DNA of 64,000 bases from Colletes latitarsis (GCF_051014445.1 NC_135141.1:28047422-28111421), one strand, 5' to 3'; counted from the first letter of the stretch, positions 1-13,700 are shown. The notes: generated by a model not told the origin, from the sequence alone. Translations and numbers: made by a program.

Positions 1-357
1 TCCATTGTTCGGATCGTTCCACCGGTTTCTTCCTTCCGTCGCGGAGGGTCCCTTCGTCGTTCCCCGGCTCTGTGCTTCCTCGATGGTGAACGCGTGAGAA
101 TTGTGCGCCATGTTCGCGCCGCGAGCAGCCACGCGATTCACCGGCTACCGTGGCGAGTGATACGTTTTTTATTCGCCGTCCGGCCAGTGTGTGCGTTTAA
201 ATACCGTTCAACGAAGTTCGTCGCGGTGCGTGCGCGTTGTGTGTGTTTGTGGGTGCGACTGTGCCAGTCCTTGCCGTTAGGAAGGCAAAAGTCTAGTGGT
301 AATAAACGACGAGAGGCGAGAGCACGCTGTTGGGGATCGTGGAATGCGCGCTGACAG
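1..357 (+). other. GC-rich possible 5' noncoding exon
   Basis: The first 360 bases are CpG-rich and resemble a hymenopteran 5' UTR exon, ending in CTGACAG followed by GTATCC at 358. Splicing to the acceptor at 4320 (TTGCAG), just upstream of the start at 4483, is possible. No promoter motif fixes a start site, so this could equally be part of an unrelated upstream gene. Confidence 0.25.
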
Positions 358-2538
358 GTATCCACCGCCGCGCCGTCGCACTCGGAATTCACTGTGGCGG
401 CTCTTTTACCTTCTTTCTCTATCCTTTATCCTTGATACGTTACTTCCTTCTCCCTCGTAACAGCGTAAGGCTTTGTGTGTTTACGCGAGCGTCCACCTCC
501 CCGCGGCCTCTTCCCTTTCTATCCTCGTTTTCCTTCGTCCTTTCTGTCTTGCTTCTTTGAATGGTCTCCCTCGCGCCTGCGTTGCGTGGCGGACGCTTCG
601 CCACTTTTGACAGCTGTCACGGCGAAGTGTGCGTAGAGGCGACTCGTTTTATTTCATTGGATATCGGGACGTGCAGGGGCAGGGAGGACATATTGCCGTG
701 CATTACCCTTCTTTCTTCTATTGTGTCGTCTCCGTGTTTTCATCTCGATAAATCGTCGACTGGGTTCGACAAAACAATCGAGCGTTCAAATTTACTCGCG
801 GCAACAAGCTAATTATTTCGAAAATTCCCGTACCTTCGCTGGACAGTTCACGATGGCTGTAGAATTGAAACACCACATGGTACGATGTAGCTCCGATACG
901 CGGAATAAAAATCTTCCAGCTGATACCCTTAATCTATTTATGACGCGAATCTGATACCTCCATTACAATAATAGATGGAGCGATTAATTTTTTAATAAAC
1001 GTTACGAACGTTGCCGGATTACTAAACATATCTGCGGCATAAAGCACGTTATGTAAAGTGAAAGTGCCTTCAGAAACATGTTAAAGGTTGCGGTACGTGA
1101 TGTAAAATCATAAATATTTTAAATTCCGGTTACGCTTGATTTCACGGTGTATCCCTGTCGAAGAATAGAAGCATTTGTGACAAAGAAAAATCAGATGTTT
1201 TGAAATTCGAGGTTCGTTTTCTGTCCTATGGGTATTTAAAGGTGATTTCGTGCTTGTCTCCTGTACATTCTATTAAATTAAGCGGTAACGTGTCAGCCGC
1301 TCTCGGTACTGTTAAAAAGACTGCGTGACGTGGCAAGCGGAATGAAACAGTTCGTATCCTTTTCTTTGAAGTTGCCCGCCCAAGGACATTTGACAAACGA
1401 CATGAGAATGCCGCTTAACCAGAGACAGTTGAAATTAAAACATTCGTTGAAAATCATTCTTAGCGTTCTCACGCTGGTCCAGCGTGTACAGTTCGAACGT
1501 GCACACTGAATTATCTCATAGATCAGCGTTTCTCAAACTCGAGGTCCGCAAACGTGTTATTGGGATCACGGTCTCGGAAGATGAAAGCATATTGTATCCG
1601 GTGAGATGAGAAAACTGCTGTAATATTTTATTTTTATATCTTATTACCATCGTATGGAAATCAGTGTACAGTTGAAGTTCAACTATTTTCAGTCACGACT
1701 GCTGCCTAATTTATCGCCAATGTACGTGATTGTTGAGAAACACGCGTCATCCAGCTGGTTGCATTTGCCTTTGAGCGGACGATAAGTTTGTCCCAATGCA
1801 AATAGCTTCATTTAAAAGTGAAGTGAAGGTGCCCTTGAAATCTCAGCACCACCGACCCAGGCACAATGCTATATTAAAACGTCGATATGAAAAAGTATCT
1901 TACTAGAGAAGACTAGAGTCACGATATTGTATTTATTGTAACGGTATCTCTCTAAAAACATTGTGAAATTTTTCCAATATTCTTTTCTTAACCAGGCCCG
2001 TGGATCGCAGAGGCAGTAGGTGCGACGCGACGCGCAGATCCTTGACGATGCATCGTAACATATCGAACCAGGAAGCTCGAGAAAAGTTCTAACCGTATAA
2101 ACACGATCTGCATCGAATTAGAACAATGAATCATATGATCAGAAGCACGCGTGCATTGCATAAGCGGGATGACGCAGGAGGAACATCAATTTAGAAAACA
2201 TTAAAGTCTTCTTTCGTGCCCGATATCTCGGCGTTCTAGATTGCGCGTCCCGTTCGACCGCTGTTTGCGCTTCTGTTTAACCTTGATCGTCGCGAGTGTC
2301 GAATACTGTTTTGCTTCCTCGCTCTTTGTTTCCTCCGACTGTTCTTTCATTCGTGTTCTTTTTTTAGAGGGGGGCCCCTCGAGAGTCCATTTTGCCTCGT
2401 GCCCCACGGAAGTGTACAACGCGTCGCTGCGTTTGGTCGAAGTCACGGGCGAAGAAGTAACGGCCCTCCGAAGGTGGTCAATTATTCCGACCGATCGGAA
2501 TAATAAAATGCAGCGGTAACTGGTGTCGAGGCGGTGAA

Positions 2539-2568
2539 GGGGGGGGGGGCAGGACCGGGAGGGGGGGT
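2539..2568 (+). repeat. Poly-G run with G-quadruplex potential
   Basis: Eleven consecutive G at 2539-2549 are followed within a few bases by GGGAGGGGGGG. The spacing would allow an intramolecular quadruplex on the + strand. Confidence 0.6.
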
Positions 2569-3613
2569 TGGATTTCACTAAAATTACGAGCACGCGTACT
2601 GTTTCGGCCGATCCAGCCAAAGAAATACGACTGCAATAAAGTTTCCTCTTTCTTCGGCGTGTATGCGTTTCGGGAAGCAGCGTGGATCGCGAGGGGGCGA
2701 CAACCTCTCCGATCCTTATCCAATTACGCATGCGTAAGAATTCCAACCCGCGTCGTTTAAATCCGTGGCCTCGTAGCAATATTTAACTTACACACAGCGG
2801 TCACGGTTGTAGATACCACTTTTCTCCTTTTGCCCATTGCAATGTAAATGCCAGAGCAAAATTTTATTCGAATAACAGCTGAATTATTATCCCTCCGTTA
2901 GGAAATTTTTATTTGATATTATTTAGCACGACGGCGAGCGTCAGTATAAAGTTAACACTCGACATTTTCAACTTCTCTTTGAAATAATTTAAAAGATAGG
3001 AAAGAAAGCAGGAAATAGGTGCATGGTATCGAAAGCTCAATTTGTCTTCTAGAAAACATATATTTTTTTTTAGTAATAATTTAACAATAAGCAAACATAT
3101 AATGCAAAGAAGAAGAAAGTCCCTTTTCCTCGAGTACTGTTGTACGCTGTATGTCAAGATCAAGGTTATTGTCAAAGTGTTTGTTAATGTAAATACTTTT
3201 TGTAGAGCTTATTGACGATGCAACTTCATAAATAGTAAGTGGGAGCTGTGATCTTAGTGACCAAATCTCTAATACTTCATGTAAAATGTAACTTGATGAA
3301 AAATGAATCTATTTACAGCAGAAACATTGTCGTCTATAAGCTCCTGATGCAAGCAACGTATCCGTATATTCTTGGTTGTTGTATCTTGTCGTATGCGATA
3401 ACTTGACACAAACTCACAGTTAAAAGGTCTTAGGATCAACAGAGAACCGATAGTGCTGTATTACCATCGATGTTTACAAATACTAACACAATTACAGATA
3501 AGCGAAGAAGCGATACGTTGAAATGTAGTACGCTTCGCGAATTTTCAAAATGGATCTGCTCGAAACAAACCCACGCACGTTGATTTGTCGGTCGTGTTTG
3601 ATAAAAGAATGTT

Positions 3614-4054
3614 GGTGAAATTTTTCGGCGAAAAAAAAATTTTTCAAATCGTTTTGGAAAAATTATCTTCGGTTGCGTGGGTCAGTTACAATCATTTTTT
3701 GTCATTACATATAACCCCGAAATCCTATCCAGTTTCGAGAAAAAAATTCGAGAAGGTGTGAAATTTTTCGACAAAATTAAAAAATTTCAAATCGTTCTGG
3801 AAAAATTATATTTAGTTACAGGGAGCAGTTACGATCATTTTTGGTGAATAGACATGCCCCCGAATTCCTACGCACTTTCGAGAAAAAAATTCGAGAAGGT
3901 GGACAAATTGCCTTTCTACAGCCGGAACTTTGAACGTTAATAACTTTTTAACGAAGCCTCCATCAACAAATTGGTATTCTTGATTTTCGTCTTATTTTGG
4001 CCTCCAGAATTCCCCATTAAAATTTTTCCCACGTGTGGCCGTACACTCCGTATT
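3614..4054 (+). mobile_element. Dominant inverted-repeat element, copy A (left end lost)
   Basis: Two internal units are followed by a complete right end: AATAACTTTTTAACGAAGCC, the CTTATTTTGGCCTC box, CCCCATTAAAATTTTTCCC, and a decayed terminus ACTCCGTAT. The left terminal repeat is missing. The + strand is defined here as the strand reading TTCGAGAAGGTGTGAAATTT. Confidence 0.8.
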
Positions 4055-4482
4055 TGACGAAGCCAATTAGTTACAAGTTAGAAACTAAAATTCAACGTTA
4101 AATAAAAACGTTTGACCATCGAAACTTTGGTGTACGTTTGACTGGGCGAAAAAGTCCTTAACGTCCATTGTTACGTAATTTCACAAACTTCCTTCTCCCG
4201 TTACGCTCGTCCTCGTCCTCCCGGAGCGAAACAAAGAGAAAGAGAAGGGAGGTTCGCCGCGTGGAATTTAAATGCGCCAAGGGGCACGCACGGATATCGA
4301 AGATTTTGTACTCGTTGCAGAGATGGAACCGGAGAAAGGTGCACGGACGCGATGAGAAAGAATATAGAGCGCGAGGGGGTGACCGTGGAAAAACGGAAGG
4401 AAGGCTCGCAGCTCGACGAAGCGGTTAATGATCGGGAGTCACCGAACGCAGCTGGCTACGTCTCTGTCGCCGACAGCTGGAG

Positions 4483-4702
4483 ATGAGCACGAACGAGGAG
4501 ACGAACGAAACGGCGACGACGACGCTGGCATCGTCGCCGGTGCTCGACGTTGCCGCCGAGGACGAGGAGGAGCCACCGACCTTGGGCGAATCCGGCGACA
4601 TGGACTTGGTGAATGGACCGAATCCGTGGCTTCCGGCCTACGGCTTCCAACTGCAACACCATTCCCATTTCCAACCCGACCACGAGGATCTACGGACTAA
4701 TG
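4483..4702 (+). CDS. Exon 1 (start codon) of the large gene
   Basis: The ATG at 4483 has a purine at -3 and follows an in-frame TGA at 4429 with no ATG between, so it is the first start in this frame. The exon encodes about 73 residues: an acidic Thr/Glu-rich start, then NPWLPAYGFQLQ and a His-rich patch, ending in DLRTN. The donor GTTCGT at 4703 is weak. It is chosen because the leftover G joins the first two bases of exon 2 to give GAT, while the next donor, at 4707, would bring a stop into exon 2. Two upstream ATGs are present: a 10-codon uORF at 4323-4355 and an out-of-frame ORF, 4428-4700, that overlaps the true start. Translation may therefore be damped or isoform-dependent. Confidence 0.65.
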
Positions 4703-7700
4703 GTTCGTACTGTTTACCGTTTCACTTTCTCTTTTTCCAGTTAACAAAAGCAACGACCGTTTGTTCCTGCACTGTGACCGGTCTTTGCCACGAACTAGCT
4801 GTTCGGGGCACACCTGACGGAACGTCGGTTTTTGAAAATTCCTCTATAATTTACTCGATATTGCTTGCCTCTTCCATCGATAATATCTGCTGAAACAAAA
4901 AGCAGATAAGTAAAACATAGTTTTGCAGGAGGAACTATGTTGGGTCGATTATTCGGAAATTTTTCCACGAGATTGTCGATAGTACGCTGAACTATCCCGC
5001 CACGATACTCGATGTTCCAACTTCGTACTTCCGCACGAAGGGTTAAATTAAGACGCGCAAGATGAGTTTTCTTTTTGTAGAAAAGTAGCAAGTTTGAATA
5101 ATGTTTTGGAAAGTTATTGCAATTATTATTTAACGACGCTTGTAATGGATATCGTCATTGTGAAACCGTGGCGTTTATTAGGTCTCCAGCTCGCTAATCG
5201 TGCAACACGGTCCGTAGATGTTCCTTTGTATCACGTACACCGTCGAAGGTATTTAATGTGGCCCAGTTAAGTAGGACACCCTGTATTTCGGTCATAGGTC
5301 TTGCAGCAACGCGATATTACGACACGGTTTAATGGTTCACGGTAATTGGCACCAACTGTCGAGCGCGAAGTACATAACTGAGAATATCAACTCCTAAAGA
5401 CTCGACATCGTGACTTACCTTTTTAATCGTCAGTCGAACTTCGTTTTATAAAATAAAAAGACGGGAACACGGCGAAAGAAAATTCCTAAACAGAGTTACG
5501 ATTTATCGAAGATGCAAGTAAGATTGAATAGGCGAGATACGATATAGCATGCACTGTAAATTTCCGCATTAGAAATTATATATCACGCTTTCATTATTTC
5601 TGATTTACCGCATCTGTAGCAGTCATACTTGAAAAAGAAGTGACTGGCGTATCGTGAGCAATCTATTAAATTTATGCGGATTTCTCAGCTTCCGTTTTAC
5701 ATTCGCGCAAGAATAGTTACGACGAATCCAGAATCACGGAGGAAAATTATTGCAATTCGTTGCAATTGCGGCAGACACAAAAAAAATAGTGTTATTTGAT
5801 GATATTTTTCGTAGTCTGCTCGTAAGCTGATTCTCATTTTTCCCCCTCAGCTTTCACTCGTGACCCACTCGGGGTGACCGTACTCTCCCCTTTGAGAAAC
5901 TCTGGAGCAAAAAAGAAAACTAAAAAATTTGCTTTTGGTCGCAAGATAAAGCATCACGCCAAAATTCTAGAGGCTTCGAAATAAATTCTTTAGGAAATTT
6001 CAGTCCTATCGGTTGCAGTTACGCGTTGTTTCCCTTTTGGCAACGCGACCGTCGTACGAATTAGTTCGCCGCACCTTTTGGACCATTTCTGGCAGAAATT
6101 CCGGGACAAATACGTTTATTTCAGGAACGCTTATTTTTGGGTTTTCCGATTACCAACTTCTTTCCACGAGTTTTTCAAGTTGGATCGCGTAAGAGCTTGT
6201 TATCGAAACTAGCGACGATTAGCTCGATGAACGGTTGTCGGCGTTTATTATATCTGTCTGGGAACCGGACCGTTTGCATCGAAGCCTGGAAGTCATTCTG
6301 CTCATCTACGCTCTAGATATTGGCGGAGACTTCTATCGTTACCGTGATTTCCATCGGGTAGAAAATGGTGCGGGTTTGCATACAAATCGCTTGTTAACTG
6401 GTAGACTCGATGCGAGCTACTTTCTATAACCGTGGGCGAGCGCGCGAGAGTTAATGAAAAATTACATCTGAGAACAGGCAGGGTGCCGGTCATGAAATTT
6501 CCATTAGGCGAAGGAAGACGCCACGGACACTAGCGAAGTTTCCGTAAATCGCGTCTAGAAATTTACGTACGAGGTTCCCGTGGATCGAAAGCACCGAGGG
6601 TGAAACGAACGTTCGCATGATCACGCGAAACACCAGAGTGTTTCACCCAACTGGACTGTCCTCGATAACACAAAACGTCGGAGTAAACCATTATTAATTT
6701 CTTCCATCTTTGACGTCAAATAATTGGGCCCGAGATAAACTTCAAATATCTACATGAAATTCAATTTAGTTCCTTGCATCTCTTATATTGAATCCTATGA
6801 AAATAATTAGTAACAAATGCACTTTAATTGTACATACGTTAAGTATCAATGTATCGAATGTTGTTTACTTCGTCTTTGATATTCGTTCGCATAGAAAATA
6901 ATTGAGGATAATTGGAGTTGGATCACGGAATAACAAATCGCTAACTAATCAGGAAGATCTTGTTAAACGTGTTATATACCAACGATTTGAATATCGTCGA
7001 GGATTAAACTTAAATAGTAAATATATTCTTGATGTTTGTTGTATTCGGTAACGCGGAAGTAATGACGGATAATTTGGGTTCGATCGTACGAATGCTCTGC
7101 ATATTTGTTTGTTCGGACGCGCGTGTTATTGCGTTGTTTCTTCGATTTCTTCGGTTGCGTCATATCGACGCGATTAGAGCAACACACGCGTGCACAAAGC
7201 GAGGTAGATCAGCGATTATTTTTGTGCAAGTCGATGGATTATTCACGTCCGTCGGTTGCGGAACGAACAGGCAACAGACGACTGCAACAGCTGGTTCCCT
7301 TCCATGATGTTGCAAAGCGGTGCGTGCTCCTGCACTTGTGCAAGACAAATTGCGTTCCTGGAGGACGATTTGTTCTCACAATCGTCATTAAGTCTAATCT
7401 TCGCGCTTTAGGAGAAAAAAAAGAGGTAATAATAGTCTGCTCCAATATGGAAGAAACTTTGATTTCACCCCGTCCCTGGTCGCAAGAAGCACACAGGGTG
7501 TTCGGCCATCCGTGGGAAAGATTTTAATGGGAGATTCTGGAGGCCAAAATAAGACGAAAATGAAGAATACCAATTTGTTGATGGAGGCTTCGTTAAAAAG
7601 TTATTAACGTTTAAATTAAAAAATTTCAAATCGTTCTGGAAAAATTATATTTAGTTACAGAGAGCAGTTCCAATTATTTTTGGTCATTATACATAACCCC

Positions 7701-10700
7701 GAATTCCTACGTACTTTCGAGAAAAAAATTCGAGAAGGTGGACAAATTGCCGTTCTACAGCCGCAACTTTGAACGTTAATAACTTTTTAACGAAGCCTCC
7801 AACAACAAATTGGTATTCTTGATTTTCGTCTTATTTTGGCCTCTAGAATCCCCCATTAAAATTTTTCCCACGGGTGGCCGAACACTTTGAATCAATTTTT
7901 TTATCCACCTTAAATATGTTCTAGATTCGACATTGACGTTAAATTTTTATCCAGATGAAATCTCCGGGCAGAATGAAATACATCAAGAACAACATATGAC
8001 TCGCCAAGAATTTTATTAAATAGTGCAGGTAGATTTGCAGTAATTTTATTTACCAGCTTGTTGAACAATTAGTAACGTTTTTAAAGTCGAAATGCAAAGT
8101 ACTGTAATTCACAGAAATATTATTATACTTTATTTCAAATGTTTTATACAGGAGGTAAAAAAAAGACTTGAATCCCAACGAGCCAATTCCAATCGTCTGA
8201 AAACAAAGTTTTCGTGGACAATTTGAGGGGTTCGGTGCGGGCAGACAACGCGTCAGCACGTAACAGCTTTGCAATTACCGCGTGAATGCGTCATTGCAAA
8301 TCGAGTGAACGATCATTGATCACGTAACTGGTTTTTATTGATTATTCAGATTGAATTGAACGAATCATTTACAAAGAATTACAGACGTAGCGATCGTCTG
8401 CTTACTCTGAACGAAACGGAACCGAATTCTTGCACAGCGTTTATTATTGGTTCGAAATTGCACGCTGTTATTTTCCATGGATCGGTGCATTTATTTCTTC
8501 TTCCGTAACTGGAATATTCGGTACTTTTTTTTTATTACGAGAATTTTAATTTCAACTCGATAGATTCTGTTCTGTGACGTCTGTGAACGGGTCGCGTAGA
8601 TACGTAATGTTTAATTCGATAGCGTTATCGTTTTCCACTCGTGGAAAGTTACGGATATACACGTTCTTTGGAGTTTCAAGCCACAGAAAGAGCCGCGCTC
8701 TCGTGGCGTGCGATTGCAATAACGACGTTCCTCGCGGTTCCACAAAAGGTGTTCGCCAACAGGTGTCAGAAACTTCAACCGTCCCGCAGTCAACTGCGAG
8801 TCATTTTCGATCGGATAAGTGAACGGTAGCCACCCCCTGTTAGACGCTACAAAGCTCAACGTCGAGCAAACCGCCTGATGTAACCTGACCTGAGCTCGAA
8901 TGTCGGTGGAACAATGCATAGTACGTCGTACAAAGGAACTCTTTTATATTTGTTTCTTTTTTAATGAAACTTTTACCAATGTATTTGCAAGAGTTTTCCC
9001 ATTAAAACAAGACCAAACACGATACAATTTGTTTTTAACCTATTTCTAACAGAGTATAAGATCGTGTTAAATGTGATTAAATATACACTCGTTAAAATAT
9101 GATCCAAATTATATCGCGTTTGGTCTTATTTAAATCACAAGAACCACACAAATGTATTAGTAAAGGTTCCATTAACAGAGAATACAAAATAAGTTTCATA
9201 TTGTGTTAACTCTTATGTTATCCTTTCGGTGTTCCTCGCAGTCGTCCAAGATTTGCTGTAACGAAACAATCGGCGCCACCTTCGGCGACAAAAGCCCGCC
9301 CTGAAAGAATCGACCAATTACCCACGGCTCGATTGCGATGCAATTAATTATATAATTTTTCTTTCGCACACGTGCGATACTCGCTACACGGTAGACGTTA
9401 GTTTTGCTCTTTCGTTACGTAAGGTTCGCGAGCAGAATGAAAGTGTACGCTAATGCTGGTCCTTTCCGCCAGAGTAACCTCTGAATTAACGGTTCGAGTG
9501 CGTTCGTTCTGTCACTGCACACTGCTGTATGCAGTTATGCAGCGTGCTACACTTACCAACGAATCGTAACAGACATCGGCAATTCCTACGGTGTAACCAG
9601 TCGTTTTGGAGAGCGCGAAGAATTCGAAATAACGTTACGCTTCGTGGGGGTAGCGTCGAGGAAATTTTAATCCGAAGCAACGATTAAAGTTGAACGATCG
9701 TTAATTGGGTCGCGTAAAACAATGATTATAAATACAATATAAAAACAGAATTAGGTGAAGGCTTGGGTAGTCTCTCTCTCTCTCAGGTAGGACTCTCAGA
9801 GAGTCCTATTATTTTGTATTCCGATGCGATACGCGCTATTGACAGGCAGTGTGTAAACGTTTGTTACATGACTTGACTTCTCTAAAGCGTTTGACACGCT
9901 CGATCGTGGTCAGCTGGTTGTTGAACTACGACCCATGTCGCTCTCTGTCACGTGGTTGCGTTCCTACCTTACCAGTCGCGTCGAACAGGTCATAACCGAC
10001 GTGTCGGTGCTTCTCAATTTTCATCCATTCGGTCAGTCACACGCGGTGTATCACGAGGGTCTATATTAGGACCACTTTTATCCGACGTATTCGTTGTTGA
10101 TCACAATTACCACGATCATTTGACGTTTCCTGTATAGATCATGTTCGTGGACACGAATTAGGCAACGTTGAGGGTACCAAATTGGTCTTTCTAGGGTGGT
10201 CTAAAACTAAATCCATCCGTATCCTCTTGTCGACGATGTTATTATTCTTTTCTAACGTTTGGAATTGTATTCCAGATTTTTCTCAGATACTCTACAGGTG
10301 GAAACGTTAAAAGGATGTTACATGAATCGTTGCAAATGTATACGAAGACGAAGTTTGCAGGATCTGAAGGGATCCTTTGGCTCCTCTGATCACCAAATCT
10401 CTCTGATTTCTATCTGGAATTCTGAAAGAAAAATTTTAAGATTACTCGTTCTCTGCAATCAATAAAATAATATTAACGATGTGACAGAGAAACAATTTAA
10501 CAAATGTCTTACGTACCTTACTTTCTGAGCGATAAATGACTAATGAAAATTCTGTATTTACTGGAAAATATCAGGTGTTCTTCAAACAGTCTCAAATCCA
10601 TTTTGGATACTTTCTTGTAGAGTTTCGAAATTGTTCACTTGATATTAAGATACTGTGAATTTGTATTATCAACAAACGATTTAATAAGTCTATGTAAAAT

Positions 10701-13700
10701 AACGTAATTGGTATCAAATAACAAACACTCGAAAGTTACATTAAAATTAACGAATGCTTTTATTTATTTTGTCAGCTTATTAAAACTATATTTAGCATAG
10801 GCTTACAGGATTCTCGCCAGACTGCAGCATTTAATACAATAGATAGAGTAGGGGATAGAATTAGACACAGGGGTGAAATTCTATCCTCTCAATATACTGG
10901 TATTCTTTCGAATTTAAAAGTAAATCTTACACAAATGTCTAATTCTTAAATATTATTTTGCTTTACTTTTCTTTGACATGTAATTCTTCCTGTAAAAGTT
11001 ATAAAAAAAGATCAAGTTGATCGATAAGTTCACGAACATTACGGCGGCTGGGATTATTAATCCATGACAGGCGGGTCTTAAACCGTGTAGCAGGTAGAGT
11101 ATCAGAAAAACGAATTGTACCTGTTCGTAAAAAAGGAACGATAAGTGTAACGAAAAAAGTGTGCAAAAATTATTTTTTAAACACTTACTATTTGCGCTAA
11201 GGTAATCAATGGTTTGAATGGTTGAAGCTTTCGTTGTATGTTCGGTCCATAGGTTGATAATAAATAATATGTGTACATTATTACGTGTATTATGGCATTG
11301 ACAATACCAATCGTGAGCGACATGCCAGTGGATACGTATTTAACGTTCAACCAAGACATGATGACCGATGAAATATGGTGATACAAGTGCAAGAACGAAA
11401 TTTGTCGGTTCTTCTTTCTCAGTACAAAAATGATAGTCTCGAATAAATCAACGATTCTCACGATAAGTCCATAATAGGATACTGCACATATCTGTAACGA
11501 TATTATTTTCCATCTTATAGAAGTAATATAGAAACAACAAACACACGCATATCATATTCACAGTAATTCCTGCTTTTTTCGACGAAATTAAAAAGTTTCG
11601 AATCATTCTAAAAAAATTATTTTCGTTCGAGGGGGTCAATTGCAATCATTTTTGGTGAATACACATATTCCCGAAATCCTACTCATTTTCGAGAAAAAAA
11701 TTCCGAAAGGTAGACAAATTTTTCGACGAAATTAAAAAGTTTCGAATCATTCTAAAAAAATTATTTTCGTTTGCGGGGGTCAATAACAATCATTTTTGGT
11801 GAATGTACATATTCCCGAAATCCTACTCATTTTCGAGAAAAAAATTCCGAAAGGTAGACAAATTTTTCGACGAAATTAAAAAGTTCCGAATCATTCTAAA
11901 AAAATTATTTTCGTTTGAGGGGGTCAATTGCAATCATTTTTGGTGAATATACATATTCCCGAAATCTTACTCATTTTCGAGAAAAAAATTCCGAAAGGTA
12001 GACAAATTTTTCGACGAAATTAAAAAGTTTCGAATCATTCTAAAAAAATTATTTTCGTTTGAGGGGGTCAATAACAATCATTTTTGGTGAATGTACATAT
12101 TTCCGAAATCTTACTCATTTTCGAGAAAAAAATTCCGAAAGGTAGACAAATTTTTCGACGAAATTAAAAAGTTCCGAATCATTCTAAAAAAATTATTTTC
12201 GTTTGAGGGGGTCAATTGCAATCATTTTTGGTGAATATACATATTCCCGAAATCTTACTCATTTTCGAGAAAAAAATTCCGAAAGGTAGACAAATTTTTC
12301 GACGAAATTAAAAAGTTTCGAATCATTCTAAAAAAATTATTTTCGGTTGCGGGGGTCAGTTACAATCATTTTTGATGAATACACATATTTCCGAAATCCT
12401 ACTCATTTTCGAGAAAAAAATTCGAGAAGGTGTGAAATTTAAAAAAAAATTCTAAAAACAATGCGTATTAATGAGGCTCTAAAGCCCTAGAAAAATGGTC
12501 CGAAAAAATACATTAGTTGTAAGGTCTACTCATATACTCACTACTTACTGACTCAAAATGGCGTCTCAAATTTTATTATTGAAACTTACCTTGATTCCTT
12601 TTGGAGTTGGGTCATAATTGGGTGGAACGCAATATATGAAAAAGTCCTCGATCCATCCAGAATCCACTATAAGGTAGATTGTCATAGCATTTAATATGAT
12701 TTGAATTAGGTTATAGACTCTAACCAATTTGTGCAAGCCGTATGGTTGTTTGTTTTCCATGAATTTTGGGCCGCATCGAAAAATGAAGTATGAGTACGAA
12801 AACAAGATGAGTGTAATCGGTATAGGAGAACTCATGAGAAACCAGTCATTCGTCCTCATGTCTGCAAAATATTTTACAAAACAATTGGACATTTTTAGGA
12901 AAAGTATTCGCGACAGAATTTGTTGGAAATTGAATTTAAAAATGTTGTCTCTCCCATTCAAATTTTCGATACACGGACACGATTGAAAAAAAAATTAAAA
13001 AATCGCGAGAAATAACGTGGAATGAAAAAATAGTTTCGTCTTCGAGGAAATAGAAATACACGTATCCTCGAATCGATTAAATATTTCGCTAATTCGACGT
13101 GTCTCCTTTAATCTACGCTCGTGAACGTTAATTGTGGGCACAATCTGCTTTTTACAAAATCTGTTATTTTCATTCTCGATTACACTCTTTACGATTAAAA
13201 GAAAAAATAGTGCACACAAAGAATCGGAGATCGAAAGTGCATTAGAACAAGTCCATGTCCATTTAACTCGTCGAATATTTTCAACGATTCACGCCATATT
13301 TAAATCAAAAACGAGTTACAAGTTTTAGATTTAACGAAACTGAGAATTAAACAATTGTCTTATTATTTTGGAAACTTATCACTGTCGGTATTTGTTTATA
13401 GACACGAACTTCAGGTATTTTGCACGAGTAATCGGTTTCGTATCCTGAATTACGTTTTACACTTTATAAATAACGAATTAATCTTGCTACTCACCAGCAC
13501 GATCCGTATTAAGATAATGGTACAGCTCCACTAGACCCATGGTGATCCTCTTTTTTTTAGAATTTATGTGTTTATGAATTTACGCCGATTTAACGCTCAC
13601 GGTTAAGTATAAATATAATTTAGGATCCGAGTTGCCAATTTTTTTAATGCTTTTCGTACCTACTCCGGAGAACAATAGTGGAATTGTGTCAATAATTTGT

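Larger units (their letters stand above)
358..4320. other. Noncoding DNA upstream of the first coding exon
   Basis: No convincing gene was seen. The stretch contains a CpG-rich part to about 800, a hAT-like end near 1524, a poly-G run at 2539-2568, and a truncated copy of the dominant repeat (3614-4054). Open frames here lack codon bias and splice context. Bases 4168-4320 turn GC-richer toward the exon. Confidence 0.5.
4703..10740. other. Intron 1 of the large gene, 5' part
   Basis: AT-rich noncoding DNA. It holds repeat copy B (7494-7890), a CT microsatellite with an adjoining palindrome (9771-9807) and a decayed reverse transcriptase (9868-10240). Nothing else gene-like was found. Open frames up to 140 codons near 7.1-7.5 kb have no family resemblance and one runs into the repeat end. 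Confidence 0.55.

Noticed and set aside
4428..4700. 90-codon frame overlapping exon 1 as the main protein start
   Set aside because: It ends in a stop before the donor and does not continue into exon 2. It is kept only as an upstream ORF.
11575..12440. CRISPR-like array
   Set aside because: Regular 144-bp repeats without short unique spacers in a eukaryotic intron. It is a satellite-type tandem array.
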